A DNA stretch of 64,000 bases from DATDOR01 sp035512695 (GCA_035512695.1 DATKDL010000027.1:25774-89773), one strand, 5' to 3'. Numbered from the stretch's first letter, positions 48,981 to 57,671 are shown. A program made the numbers and translations. The notes: a model not told the origin generated them from the sequence alone.

Positions 48981-49496
48981 CTATGGGTTGACGAGAATCG
49001 ATCCGAAGCCCAGCGTGAGGCTGAACAGGAAGATGCAGAAGAAGAACAACATCGGCAGCAGGCCGAATGCCGACAGGGCGATGCCGATGACCCCCAGCAC
49101 CCGGGTCCGCTCCTCGTCGAGCCCTTTCCGGCGGTTGGTCAGGGCTGTGATGGCGAGCAGCAGCGAGAGAATAGGCAGGCAGTAAATCCCACCGAAAATG
49201 GACAGGATCGTCGTTCCGGCGATCAGGGCGGCGGCCGCCGCCAACAGGTCGGTCTGATTCCCCTGGTAAGGGGCGGTCTGGGCTGCCGCCTCCTCCACCT
49301 CCCGCACACGGATCCCGCCCTCGTACAGCGCCGGTGACTGGACGGTCCCGCCCTTCTTTTCGTGTCCCTCCGCATGCGTCTCGCACAGCCGCCGCCCGTC
49401 GTCTGCATACCACAGGCAAAGATCGCACAGCGGATCGCCGCAGGTCTCGCAGTGCTCGATCGCGGCGTGGTCGGGGTGGTTGATACAGGGTTCCAT
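48981..49496 (-). CDS. B-box zinc-finger membrane protein
   Basis: 171 residues. The N-terminal 45 residues carry a B-box-like zinc-binding pattern (C4, H7, C16-x2-C19, 'PLCDLCLWYADDGRRLC', H). A disordered linker is followed by two transmembrane helices (about 82-118) and another (about 135-165), the DUF4190-like layout. In bacteria this combination appears in proteins of unknown role. It lies downstream of the S10 peptidase on the same strand, after a GAA-capped palindrome. Confidence 0.82.
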   Translation of the reverse strand: MEPCINHPDHAAIEHCETCGDPLCDLCLWYADDGRRLCETHAEGHEKKGGTVQSPALYEGGIRVREVEEAAAQTAPYQGNQTDLLAAAAALIAGTTILSIFGGIYCLPILSLLLAITALTNRRKGLDEERTRVLGVIGIALSAFGLLPMLFFFCIFLFSLTLGFGSILVNP

Positions 49497-49507
49497 AAAG
49501 AGGTTTC

Positions 49508-49558
49508 GAGAAAATTATGGGTGCACCGGGCGAAGCCCGGTGCACCCATAATTTTCTC
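49508..49558. repeat. 24-bp perfect palindrome with GAA triloop
   Basis: Arms 49508-49531 and 49535-49558 pair perfectly; the cap is GGGC-GAA-GCCC (a GCGAAGC mini-hairpin). The foot GAGAAAATT touches the stop codon of the S10 peptidase gene on the minus strand. Confidence 0.95.
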
Positions 49559-51062
49559 ACGGATCCGAAACAGCCGAATCGATGAACCCCGCCAGGTCTT
49601 CCTTCATCTGCGCCAGCGAGGGCATGTGCATGTACATCATGTGACCCGCTTCGTAGTAGGCCATCGTCACATTCCCGCGCAGGCTCGGGTCCAGGCCGAG
49701 GTGGTTGAAGGTGTATTCGGTGGCGAAGTAGGGGGTGCCCAGGTCGTAGTAGCCGTTGCCGACGAAGACCTTGAGGTAGCGGTTGATCGTCATCGCCTTG
49801 CGCAGGATCTCGGCCACGTTGAGGAAGCTATTCTCGCTGCTCTTGTAGCTCCAGGGTCCGACGCTGCCGGTCAGGATCTCGTAGGGCAGGTCGTTCTCGT
49901 ACTCGAGCTCGGAGCGGACGTAATCGTTGAAGGCGGCGGTGTAGGTGCCGAAGATCTCGGCCAGCATGGGGTCGTACTCGTGGAATTCGCCGGCCGAGTC
50001 GCGGTCGATGCCCTTGAAGCGCGAGTCGAGGCGACCGACGGTACGGCCCTCGTCCCGCAGGAGCTCCTTAAAGAAGCGGTGGGTGTTGATCCGCAGATCG
50101 GTCCGGCGGATATAGTCCTCGCTCAACCCGGTGTAGCGGGCGAGCCGCTCGACGACGGACTCGTAGCCGGCCTCCGACAGCGAAGCCCCGCGCATCAAAG
50201 CTTGCGCATAGTCATTGAATGCGAATTCCTCCACCTCGTCGAGCGTCTCCCGCAGATCGACCTGCAGGTCCTCCGGAAGCCGCTTGTGGAACCAGGCCGT
50301 GGCGGTGTAGGACGGCAGGAAAAGGATGTAGGGCAGGTCGTGTCCCGGGGTGAAGCGGGCGGTCGAAAAATCGAGGATCGATGAAACCAGGATGATCCCG
50401 TTCAGGTACATCAGGTGCCGCTCCTGCAGATACCCGGACAGCCCGGCGGCGCGGGTGGTGCCGTAGCTTTCGCCGATCAGGAATTTTGGCGACGTCCAAC
50501 GCTTGTATCGGGAAGTGTACAGCCGGATGAAATCGCCCACCGATTCGATGTCCTTGCGGACCTCGTGAAAGCGGTTGGCCTTCTCGCCCTCGACCACACG
50601 GCTGTAGCCGGTGCTGACCGGATCGATAAAGACCAGGTCGGTCTTGTCCAGCAGCGAATACTCGTTGTCGACCAGCTTGAAGGGCGGCGGCGGCATCGCC
50701 CCGTCGTCCAGGTTGTAGACCCGCCGCGGGCCGAGCACCCCCAGGTGCAGCCAGACCGATGACGACCCCGGACCGCCGTTGAATGAGAAGGTGACCGGGC
50801 GTTTCGATTTGTCCTCAACGCCGTCCTTCGTATAGGCGATGAAAAAGATCTCGGCCCTGGGCTTGTAGCCCTCGGATTCCTCGTCGCGCGAGCCTTCCTC
50901 CTTGAGCACGATCGTCCCGGTGGTGACGGTGTAGTCGATCTTCTTTCGGCCGATCTTCACGGAGTGCGAACTGGTGACGAGCTGGTCCTGGGGGGTTTTC
51001 TTTTCTTCCTTCTCCTTTCCGTTCTCGCCGTTATGGTCGTCTTCTTTATCGTTTGCTGGCAT
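49557..51062 (-). CDS. Serine carboxypeptidase-like (S10) peptidase
   Basis: 501 residues from the ATG at 51062, with CAGGAG upstream. S10 motifs: 'NGGPGSSSVW' oxyanion region (about 95), nucleophile 'IGESYGTTRA' (about 182), a catalytic Asp region 'VGNGYYDLGTP' and 'AGHMMYMH' with the His. The first 30 residues are Glu/Lys/Asn-rich with no signal peptide, unlike most secreted S10 enzymes, so it may be cytoplasmic. GAA-capped palindromes flank it on both sides. Confidence 0.93.
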   Translation of the reverse strand: MPANDKEDDHNGENGKEKEEKKTPQDQLVTSSHSVKIGRKKIDYTVTTGTIVLKEEGSRDEESEGYKPRAEIFFIAYTKDGVEDKSKRPVTFSFNGGPGSSSVWLHLGVLGPRRVYNLDDGAMPPPPFKLVDNEYSLLDKTDLVFIDPVSTGYSRVVEGEKANRFHEVRKDIESVGDFIRLYTSRYKRWTSPKFLIGESYGTTRAAGLSGYLQERHLMYLNGIILVSSILDFSTARFTPGHDLPYILFLPSYTATAWFHKRLPEDLQVDLRETLDEVEEFAFNDYAQALMRGASLSEAGYESVVERLARYTGLSEDYIRRTDLRINTHRFFKELLRDEGRTVGRLDSRFKGIDRDSAGEFHEYDPMLAEIFGTYTAAFNDYVRSELEYENDLPYEILTGSVGPWSYKSSENSFLNVAEILRKAMTINRYLKVFVGNGYYDLGTPYFATEYTFNHLGLDPSLRGNVTMAYYEAGHMMYMHMPSLAQMKEDLAGFIDSAVSDP

Positions 51063-51083
51063 GCGGACTCCTGCGGAGGGGAT

Positions 51084-51138
51084 TGAAAAATTGGATACCG
51101 CAGCGGGGTGAAACCCCGCTGCGGTATCCAATTTTTCA
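51084..51138. repeat. 26-bp perfect palindrome with GAA triloop
   Basis: Arms 51084-51109 and 51113-51138 pair perfectly; cap GGGGT-GAA-ACCCC, foot TGAAAAATT. It lies in the 5' leader of the S10 gene, between that start and the divergent rlmM-like promoter, so it is not a terminator of either gene. Confidence 0.95.
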
Positions 51139-51159
51139 TCATCTGATTTCGGATGCGCA

Positions 51160-51185
51160 ATAGTATACCCGCGACGGGGTACAAT
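51160..51185. promoter_or_regulatory. Divergent promoters: S10 peptidase and RlmM-like gene
   Basis: TATACT on the minus strand (about 51171-51166) gives the S10 leader that contains the palindrome. TACAAT (51180-51185) on the plus strand ends 6 nt before the ATG at 51192, implying a leaderless RlmM-like mRNA. Confidence 0.55.
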
Positions 51186-51191
51186 CGCCCG

Positions 51192-52205
51192 ATGACCCAG
51201 TTCATCTACACCTGCGCCCCCGAATCGGAGATCGAGGCGCGCGACGAATTGAAAGCCCTGGAGACCGGAATCGAGGCCGTCCGGCGGCTGGCGCCGGGCG
51301 TCTTCCTGGCGCGCTGCGAGCCGAGTTGGAAGGAACTGGCCGCGCGCCTGGTCCACCGGCCCCCGGTCTGGACCCGGCACGTCAACCCGGTTTCGCTCCG
51401 GCTCCCGCTGCGTGGCGACGCCGGGGACCTGGCCGCCCTCGAAGCGGCCCTCCCATCCGTCCTGATGGACCTGGACACCGGGTTATCCTTCTCGATCCAG
51501 ACGAGACTGCTGGGGGAGAGCCGCTGGGCGTACAGCCGGTTCGACGTGAACGAACGGCTGGCCGCCGTGGCAGCCGGCTGGGGCGCTGCGCTGGATGTCC
51601 GCGCCCCCGACCAGGCGCTCTCTGTGGTTTGCATTCCCGGCGAGGCCTTTCTGGGCATCTCGCTGGCCGCCCACAACCTGAGCAGCTGGGCCGGCGGCGA
51701 GATCCGGTACCGCAAGGAACCGGAGCGGATCAGCCGGGCCGAGTTCAAGCTGCTCGAAGCGCTGGAGACCTTTAGGGTCGACTTCCCGAAAAGCGGCCGC
51801 GCCCTCGACCTCGGCGCCTCCCCAGGCGGCTGGACCCGCCTCCTGCTTGAGCACGGTCTGGAAGTGACGGCCGTCGACCCGGCCGAGCTGGACCCGCGCC
51901 TCTCGGGCCACCCCGGGCTCCGTCACATCCGCGCCCGTTTCGAAGATGCCAGGCTGTCCGGCCCCTTCGACGTTGTCCTGAACGACATGCGCCTGGACGC
52001 CCGCGACTCGGCCCGCCTGATGGCGGACGCCGTCAGCCTGGCCGCGCCCGGCGCCCTGTCGGTGATGACCCTCAAACTACCGGAAAACCGCAAAGCCCTG
52101 ACCGCAGAAGCCGCTCTGCGGATCCTGGCCAGGGATTGGAATGTCCTGGCCGCAAGGCAGCTGTTTCATAACCGGAATGAGGTGACCGTCGTGCTCAGGA
52201 GGTGA
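51192..52205 (+). CDS. RlmM-like 23S rRNA 2'-O-methyltransferase
   Basis: 337 residues. An N-terminal THUMP-like domain (about 1-170, 'YTCAPESEIEARDELKAL') precedes an FtsJ/RrmJ-type Rossmann domain with 'ALDLGASPGGWTRLLLEHG' and 'VVLNDMRLDARDSARL'. RlmM methylates C2498 of 23S rRNA; this assignment rests on the THUMP plus GASPGGWT combination. It starts leaderless and its stop lies inside the palindrome AGGTGACTGTCACCT. The next gene begins 22 nt later. Confidence 0.82.
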   Translation: MTQFIYTCAPESEIEARDELKALETGIEAVRRLAPGVFLARCEPSWKELAARLVHRPPVWTRHVNPVSLRLPLRGDAGDLAALEAALPSVLMDLDTGLSFSIQTRLLGESRWAYSRFDVNERLAAVAAGWGAALDVRAPDQALSVVCIPGEAFLGISLAAHNLSSWAGGEIRYRKEPERISRAEFKLLEALETFRVDFPKSGRALDLGASPGGWTRLLLEHGLEVTAVDPAELDPRLSGHPGLRHIRARFEDARLSGPFDVVLNDMRLDARDSARLMADAVSLAAPGALSVMTLKLPENRKALTAEAALRILARDWNVLAARQLFHNRNEVTVVLRR

Positions 52206-52227
52206 CTGTCACCTGACCGATCAAGCG

Positions 52228-53226
52228 ATGAAATCATTTTCCTCCCTCACCCGCCTCGGCCAGGTCCGCCGCCTGCGCGCCCTCGCCCTCGCCGCCCTCA
52301 GGCAGTACGATCTCAAAGTCGCACGCCTCAGCTTGTTGACCTACCACTTCAACGCCATCTTCCGGATCGACACACCCGGCAAGGAGCGCTTCGTCTTGCG
52401 GATCAATATCCCCCGCATCCGTACGCTCGGGAACATCCGCTCCGAGGCGCTCTGGCTTGCCGCACTCTCCCGGGACACGGACCTCACCGTCCCCACCCCG
52501 GTCCTCAATCGTTCGGGCGAGCGGGTGACCACCGTTGCCGCCTCCGGCATCCCCGAACCGCGGCACTGCGTCGTGTTCGAATGGGTACCCGGTCAGGACC
52601 TGCGGCACCGGATGACGACCGGCAACTACCGCAAGCTGGGCGCGCTCACCAGCCGGCTGCACGACCACGCCGAAGCGTGGAACCCGCCCCCCGGTTTCGA
52701 CGTCCCCACGCATACCGGGATCTTCATATTCGACACCCCCGAACTGTTCTGGGAGACGACCCAAGCCCCGGAAGTCATCACGCCCGATCGGGCCGCCCTG
52801 TTCCGGGAGACGGCTCGGCGGGTCCAGGCCGGTCTGGACGCCATTTACGCCAAAGCCGGCAAGCCGCACATCCTGCACGCCGACCTGCACCAGGGGAACG
52901 TCCGCATCATGCGCGGTGGCGATCTGAGCGTCCTCGATTTCGACGATTGCCTGGCCGGACATTTCGTCCAGGACATCGGCATCACGTTCTACTATATGCA
53001 GGGCCATCCGGAGTACGAAGCGCTGCGCAGCGCCTACCGCGACGGCTACGAAAACCGCCGCCCCTGGCCGGAGACCGGGGAACGGCAGATCGAGACCATC
53101 ATCGCCGGTCGCGAACTGCTCCTGTTCCAGTTCCTGTTCTTTTCGGATAATCCACGATACCGGGATGCCGTCCCCCGCTACATCGCTCGGGCGGAAGCGC
53201 GTTCGCGCGGTTATTTGGACGGCTGA
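52228..53226 (+). CDS. APH-family kinase-like protein
   Basis: 332 residues. Protein-kinase-like fold of the aminoglycoside phosphotransferase/choline kinase family: 'VLRINIPRIRT' (ATP-binding Lys/Arg region), 'CVVFEWVPGQDLR', catalytic loop 'HADLHQGNVRIM' and 'VLDFDDCLAG' with the metal Asp. Family members phosphorylate small hydroxyl compounds including antibiotics, so it may modify a metabolite rather than confer resistance. It follows the RlmM-like gene with no SD of its own. Confidence 0.88.
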   Translation: MKSFSSLTRLGQVRRLRALALAALRQYDLKVARLSLLTYHFNAIFRIDTPGKERFVLRINIPRIRTLGNIRSEALWLAALSRDTDLTVPTPVLNRSGERVTTVAASGIPEPRHCVVFEWVPGQDLRHRMTTGNYRKLGALTSRLHDHAEAWNPPPGFDVPTHTGIFIFDTPELFWETTQAPEVITPDRAALFRETARRVQAGLDAIYAKAGKPHILHADLHQGNVRIMRGGDLSVLDFDDCLAGHFVQDIGITFYYMQGHPEYEALRSAYRDGYENRRPWPETGERQIETIIAGRELLLFQFLFFSDNPRYRDAVPRYIARAEARSRGYLDG

Positions 53227-53233
53227 CGCGCGT

Positions 53234-53491
53234 TCAATGAAAGATATCCTGGTGGGCCTGGTCCGCTTCTTCGGCCACCTGCCGGGCGTCGGCCCTGGTC
53301 TCCTCTGCGATCCCCACCGTCCGGGGGACCAGCTTGACCAGCTCGCGGGCCTCACGCAGTTTCGCTTTCACCGCGATGACATAATTGAAATTGAATTTCC
53401 CCCCTTCCTCCGGCACGGGCAGCTCGCGCGCCTCCAGGATCAATGCGCGGGCCATCTCAATTCGTTTTGCGGCGGGGATCAGTTTGGCCAT
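53234..53491 (-). CDS. Small charged helical protein
   Basis: 85 residues; CCGGAG precedes the ATG. The sequence is mostly Lys/Glu/Ala/Arg in amphipathic helices ('KRIEMARALILEARELPVP', 'KAKLREARELVKLVPRT'), with no Cys. It is convergent with the APH-like gene and flanked on the other side by a repeat. No family is recognised; a protein-binding or adaptor role is conceivable but unsupported. Confidence 0.65.
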   Translation of the reverse strand: MAKLIPAAKRIEMARALILEARELPVPEEGGKFNFNYVIAVKAKLREARELVKLVPRTVGIAEETRADARQVAEEADQAHQDIFH

Positions 53492-53526
53492 GGGGAACTC
53501 CGGTTTGAGGGATGGGGTTTTTTATT

Positions 53527-53587
53527 GGTTGGCTGGTTGGTTCTCTGGAAAACAGGTTACCAATTTACCACAGATAACCAGCCAACC
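53527..53587. repeat. Inverted repeat upstream of the M32 peptidase gene
   Basis: GGTTGGCTGGTT (53527-53538) and AACCAGCCAACC (53576-53587) are 12-bp arms with a 37-nt loop, preceded by a T-run. It sits between divergent small-protein and M32 peptidase genes. Confidence 0.7.
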
Positions 53588-53631
53588 AGCAAACGCTCCA
53601 CCTGCCCACCACCAGGTAAAATACTTCCACT

Positions 53632-55137
53632 ATGAAACCACCCTACCCCGAATTCCTCTCCCTCATGCGTGAGATCTCCGACCTCAATAAAGCCGCCTCC
53701 GTCCTGAGCTGGGATCGGCAGACTTATATGCCCCCAGCGGGCGCAGGGGCGCGGACCCGGCAATCGGCCACCCTGGCCCGGCTCAGCCACGAGCGCATGA
53801 CCGGCAACCGCCTCGGCGATCTGCTCGAAGCGCTCGACGGCCAGGAAGACGTCCTCGACCCGGATTCGACCGAGGCCTCCCTCGTCCGCTGGGCCCGGCA
53901 CGAATACGAACGCAGCCGCCGGGTCCCGACCGCCCTGGTCACTGCTTCGGCCGAGGCTTCCGGTGCGGCCAACGTCGCCTGGCAAAAAGCCCGCCCCGCG
54001 GACGATTTCCAGTCCTTCCTCCCGCACATCGAGCGGATGTTCAAGCTGGCGGCGGAATACGCGGCCTGCTTCCCCGAGTTCGCCCATCCCTACGACGCCC
54101 TGCTGGATCGCTTCGAGCAGGGGCTGACGACCGAAAAGCTCAAGCGGATCTTCGATGAGGTCAAAGGTCCGCAGAGCGATCTCGTGCAGGCGATCGCCGG
54201 CTCCGGGGTCGCGATAGACGACGGGCTCCTCCACCAGCACTTCCCGCGGGACGCCCAGCTGGCGGCTTCGCTCGAGGCCGCCCAGGCGCTCGGATACGAT
54301 CTCGAACGCGGCCGCCTGGACCTTACAACCCACCCGTTCGCTTCATCCTTCAGCGTCAACGACGCCCGCATTACGACCCGCGTCCAGGAGGATTTCCTCA
54401 ACACCTGCCTTTTCGGGACCCTGCACGAGACCGGGCATGCCTTATATGAATTGGGCGTGGCCCAGGACCTGGATGGGCTCCCACTGGCCCGCGGGACGTC
54501 TTCGGGGATCCACGAAAGCCAATCGCGGCTGTTTGAGAACCTGATCGGCCGCAGCCGATCCTTCGCCGAGTTCCTGCTCCCGCTTTTGCAGCGGCACTTT
54601 CCGGACCGGCTCGGCGGGGTCTCCGCCGAGGCATTTTACCGGTCGATCAACAAGGTCGAACCGTCCCTCATCCGGGTTGAAGCGGACGAAGTCAGCTACA
54701 ACCTGCACATCATTATCCGCTTTGAGATCGAGCTGGCGCTGATGGAAGGCAATCTGAGACCAGCAGACCTGCCGGGGGCCTGGCGGGAGAAGTTCGATGA
54801 ATACCTTGGGATCACCCCGCCGAACGACCGGCTGGGCGTGCTGCAGGACGTCCATTGGTCGTGGGGCCTGATCGGCCATTTCCAGTCCTATGCACTCGGG
54901 AACATCATTTCGGCGCTGTGGTGGCGGGAGATCGAGGCGGTGGTCGGCGACCCGGATGTGCTGATGCGAAAAGGGGAGATCACCCCGATCCGCGAGTGGC
55001 TGATCGAGAACGTCCACCGCCACGGCCGCAAATACCCTCCCGTCGACCTGATCCGCCGGGTGACCGGGGGGGAGATCGAGACGCGGCCGTACCTGGCGTA
55101 TTTGACCGAGAAGTACTCGGCGATTTACGGTTTGTGA
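53632..55137 (+). CDS. Carboxypeptidase Taq (M32 family)
   Basis: 501 residues, full length. TAAAAT lies 9 nt before the ATG and there is no SD, so the mRNA is nearly leaderless. The zinc site is 'HETGHALYELG' (about residue 265), followed by 'GIHESQSRLFENLIGRS' with the third ligand Glu, and 'SYNLHIIIRFEIELAL'. It removes C-terminal amino acids from peptides inside the cell. Together with the S10 peptidase it gives this region two unrelated carboxypeptidases. Confidence 0.96.
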   Translation: MKPPYPEFLSLMREISDLNKAASVLSWDRQTYMPPAGAGARTRQSATLARLSHERMTGNRLGDLLEALDGQEDVLDPDSTEASLVRWARHEYERSRRVPTALVTASAEASGAANVAWQKARPADDFQSFLPHIERMFKLAAEYAACFPEFAHPYDALLDRFEQGLTTEKLKRIFDEVKGPQSDLVQAIAGSGVAIDDGLLHQHFPRDAQLAASLEAAQALGYDLERGRLDLTTHPFASSFSVNDARITTRVQEDFLNTCLFGTLHETGHALYELGVAQDLDGLPLARGTSSGIHESQSRLFENLIGRSRSFAEFLLPLLQRHFPDRLGGVSAEAFYRSINKVEPSLIRVEADEVSYNLHIIIRFEIELALMEGNLRPADLPGAWREKFDEYLGITPPNDRLGVLQDVHWSWGLIGHFQSYALGNIISALWWREIEAVVGDPDVLMRKGEITPIREWLIENVHRHGRKYPPVDLIRRVTGGEIETRPYLAYLTEKYSAIYGL

Positions 55138-55158
55138 CCGTGGTCGTAAACAAAATCG

Positions 55159-56040
55159 TTAAAAATACGACAGGTTCGAATTCACCTTGCTTCGCTCCCC
55201 CGGGTAGAAAAACTCCAAAATCATCGGCATCCGCCTCGCCCAGGCGATTTCATTGTGTCTGGCGCCGTCGTCCAGAAAATAGCGGAAATCCGGTCCGATC
55301 TCGAACCCTTTGTCCAGCAGGACATCGCGGGCCTGGATCGTCAGGGCCTTGCCGTCATCTCCCTGGGTGGATGTTCCTGTCGAATCCAGGGTGCCCGAAT
55401 CGAGCCAGATCCGGACGTCGGGCCGGTCCATGAACGCGAACCGCTCGAGAATCTCCAGGCCGCCCTCCTGGTTTCGGGTCAGCCAGAAGGCGGGCGAGAC
55501 GATCGCGTGGTGGCGGGCGAAATCCTCGTGCTCCCAGGCGAAATACGCGTTGAGCAGCCCGCCCATCGACGAGCCGCAGGTCGCCGTGTTCTCCCGCCCG
55601 GGCAGGACCCGGAATGTGGCTGCAATGAACGGCGCCACCTCATCGATGTAATACCCCGCGACCCGGTCCGCCTGCCCCGAGATCGTTCTCACCGTCCGTC
55701 CGCGCCCGCGTTTCATCCGCAGGGTCATATACGGCGGGAGATATTCCTCCATGCGGTGATCCTCGCCGTGGCCGACCCCGACGATGACGGCGGGGCGCAT
55801 CAGCTTTTCCGCGATCAGCCGGTCGGCGGCCCGGTCGGCCTGCCAGGAGGCGTCGACGTAGCTGTCCTGTACGAAAGCTTCGAAGACGTTCTGCCCGTCG
55901 TGCATGTAGACCGTGGGGTAATACCTGTCTTCCTGATCGTCGTAGCCGGGGGGGAGGTAGATGTAGAGCGGCCGGTCCGGGAGGGAACCGGTGAAACGCG
56001 GGATCTTGACGACCCGCGATCCGGGGGGCTGGTCGGGCAT
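55159..56040 (-). CDS. Alpha/beta-hydrolase esterase
   Basis: 293 residues from the ATG at 56040. TAAAAT ends 7 nt before that codon (56053-56048 on the minus strand), so the longer ATG at 56139 is rejected. It has the esterase/ferric-enterobactin-esterase fold: 'YIYLPPGYDDQEDRYYPTVYMHDGQNVFE', nucleophile elbow GSSMGG (about 180) and 'DDGARHNEIAWARR' with the His. It hydrolyses esters or glycan acyl groups; the substrate is not evident. Confidence 0.88.
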   Translation of the reverse strand: MPDQPPGSRVVKIPRFTGSLPDRPLYIYLPPGYDDQEDRYYPTVYMHDGQNVFEAFVQDSYVDASWQADRAADRLIAEKLMRPAVIVGVGHGEDHRMEEYLPPYMTLRMKRGRGRTVRTISGQADRVAGYYIDEVAPFIAATFRVLPGRENTATCGSSMGGLLNAYFAWEHEDFARHHAIVSPAFWLTRNQEGGLEILERFAFMDRPDVRIWLDSGTLDSTGTSTQGDDGKALTIQARDVLLDKGFEIGPDFRYFLDDGARHNEIAWARRMPMILEFFYPGERSKVNSNLSYF

Positions 56041-56167
56041 GCGGCGGATTTTATCGTATTTTTCGCGGTAGACTTGAAGGGGATGGAAAACATGGGGCAG
56101 GTTCGGGGCGCCGCCCTGCACCCGTTCCCCGGTTTTCACGTATATTTATCAGACAAGGAGAGGACGA

Positions 56168-56548
56168 ATGAAAGTAAACCAATTTCTGATCCGTTGGGGG
56201 ATCAACATTGTCGGGTTGTATGTGGCGGTGCTGATCGTCCCGGGAGTGACGCTGGCTTCGGGCGACTGGCTCGGGTTCGTCTGGCTGGCGCTGATTTTTG
56301 GGCTGCTCAACGCCCTCGTCCGGCCGTTTTTGATGCTCCTGACCTGCCCGCTGATCATCCTGACGCTCGGCCTGGGCACGCTGCTGCTCAACACGGTCAT
56401 GATGTACCTTTTGGAGTGGGCGTCCGACTTGTTCGACCTGGGCTTCGACCTGGCTGGTTTCTGGCCCGCTTTCCTGGGCGCCATCGTCGTCACGCTTGTC
56501 AGTGTGGCGATGACGATGGTCTTCAAGGATGAATTGAAGAAAAAATGA
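56168..56548 (+). CDS. Holin-like four-helix membrane protein
   Basis: 126 residues; GGAG precedes the ATG by 7 nt. Four hydrophobic helices match the phage_holin_4_2 (superfamily IV) family ('WLALIFGLLNALVRPFLMLLTCPLIILTLGLGTLLLN' region), common in bacterial chromosomes without phage. It is isolated: no lysis or phage genes lie nearby, so a membrane-physiology role is more likely than lysis. Confidence 0.85.
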   Translation: MKVNQFLIRWGINIVGLYVAVLIVPGVTLASGDWLGFVWLALIFGLLNALVRPFLMLLTCPLIILTLGLGTLLLNTVMMYLLEWASDLFDLGFDLAGFWPAFLGAIVVTLVSVAMTMVFKDELKKK

Positions 56549-56600
56549 ACAACGGAAGGGCTGCTGCGGGCAGGGCCCCCGGCAGCCCTTCAATTTTTCA
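56533..56600. repeat. Hairpin after the holin-like gene
   Basis: AAGGGCTGC (56556-56564) pairs with GCAGCCCTT (56582-56590), and an outer TTGAA.../...TTTTTCAA pair brackets it. It resembles the GAAAAATT-foot palindromes but is imperfect; it separates convergent genes and may be a terminator. Confidence 0.6.
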
Positions 56601-57671
56601 ACGATCTATAAACGATTCAATCGCCTCGAACAGCGCCTCCATATCGGCGAGCTGCAGCTCCCCCATGTGCGCGATCCGGAAGGTGACCGGCTTGATTGGC
56701 CCGTAGCCGCCGGCGATCCGCATCCCGCGCTGCAGCAGGAACCTATTCAGCGCGCCGACATCGAACGTCTCCGCTTTCCGGATCGTCGTGACGGTCTGCG
56801 AACGGCTCCCGGGCGGGGCGAACAGTTCGAAACCGCGCCCTTCCGCCCAGGCCTGCGTCCGCGCGGCCATGGCGCTGTGTCGGGCGAACCGGTTTTCCAG
56901 CCCTTCCTCGAAGATCCTTTTCAACTGGAGATCCAGGGCGTAGATCAACCCGATCGCCGGCGTGGCGGGGGTCGAGTCCTTCACCCGGTGCTTCTCGAGA
57001 CGCACCAGGTCGAAATACCAGCCGCGGTTCGGCACGCTCTCGGCTCGGGCCATCGCCCGGTCGGAGACCCCGGCCAGCGCCAACCCGGGCGGCAGCGCCA
57101 GCGCCTTCTGGGACGAGGTCAGCAGAAAATCGATCCCCCAGGCGTCCATCTCGATCTTCGCACCGCTGAGCGAGCTGACCGCATCGACGGCGATCAGCGT
57201 GTCCGGGCTGGCTGCCCGTGCGGCGGCCGCGATCTCCTGCACCGGGTTCATCATCCCGGTCGAGGTCTCATTGTGGACGACGCACAGCAAATCGTAATGA
57301 TGTTCCTTCAGCTTTTCCGCCACCCGCTCCGCGGTGACCGGCTCGTCCCATTCGGTTTCAAGCCTGTCTGCGCGTTTCCCGTTGGAACCGGCCACATCGA
57401 CCCAGCGGTTGCCGAAGGCCCCGTTGGAGCACATCAAAATCTGGCCTTCGTCGGTGACGAAGTTGCGAACGGCCGTCTCCTGGAGCCCGGTCCCGGACGA
57501 GGCGCTCAGGATGACCCGGTGCTCGGTGTAGAAAAGCCGGCGCGCGCCGGACTCCGCCCGATGGAAGATCTCTTCGAACTCGGCGCTGCGGTGCGGCAGC
57601 ATCGGGGCGGCCTGCGCCCTGGCGACTTCGTCGGCAACGTCAACCGGACCGGGTACGAACATGGGGGACAT
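56598..57671 (-). CDS. Class V aminotransferase
   Basis: 357 residues. PLP-dependent: 'SASSGTGLQETAVRNF', 'VVHNETSTGMMNPVQEIAAAAR', 'AVDAVSSLSGAKIEMDAWGIDFLLTSSQKALALPPG' pattern with the Schiff-base Lys in SSQK, and 'GGYGPIKPVTFRIAHMG' at the C-terminus. The match is to the serine-pyruvate/alanine-glyoxylate aminotransferase group. TAGAAT (57683-57678, minus) ends 6 nt before the ATG, so it is leaderless, head to head with the next gene. Confidence 0.93.
   Translation of the reverse strand: MSPMFVPGPVDVADEVARAQAAPMLPHRSAEFEEIFHRAESGARRLFYTEHRVILSASSGTGLQETAVRNFVTDEGQILMCSNGAFGNRWVDVAGSNGKRADRLETEWDEPVTAERVAEKLKEHHYDLLCVVHNETSTGMMNPVQEIAAAARAASPDTLIAVDAVSSLSGAKIEMDAWGIDFLLTSSQKALALPPGLALAGVSDRAMARAESVPNRGWYFDLVRLEKHRVKDSTPATPAIGLIYALDLQLKRIFEEGLENRFARHSAMAARTQAWAEGRGFELFAPPGSRSQTVTTIRKAETFDVGALNRFLLQRGMRIAGGYGPIKPVTFRIAHMGELQLADMEALFEAIESFIDR

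Noticed and set aside
52228..53226. Antibiotic-resistance aminoglycoside kinase
   Set aside because: Only the general APH fold is supported; choline or metabolite kinases share the same motifs and no resistance context is present.
56168..56548. Prophage remnant inferred from the holin-like gene
   Set aside because: No integrase, tail, lysin or attachment repeats nearby; this holin-like family is common in non-phage chromosomes.
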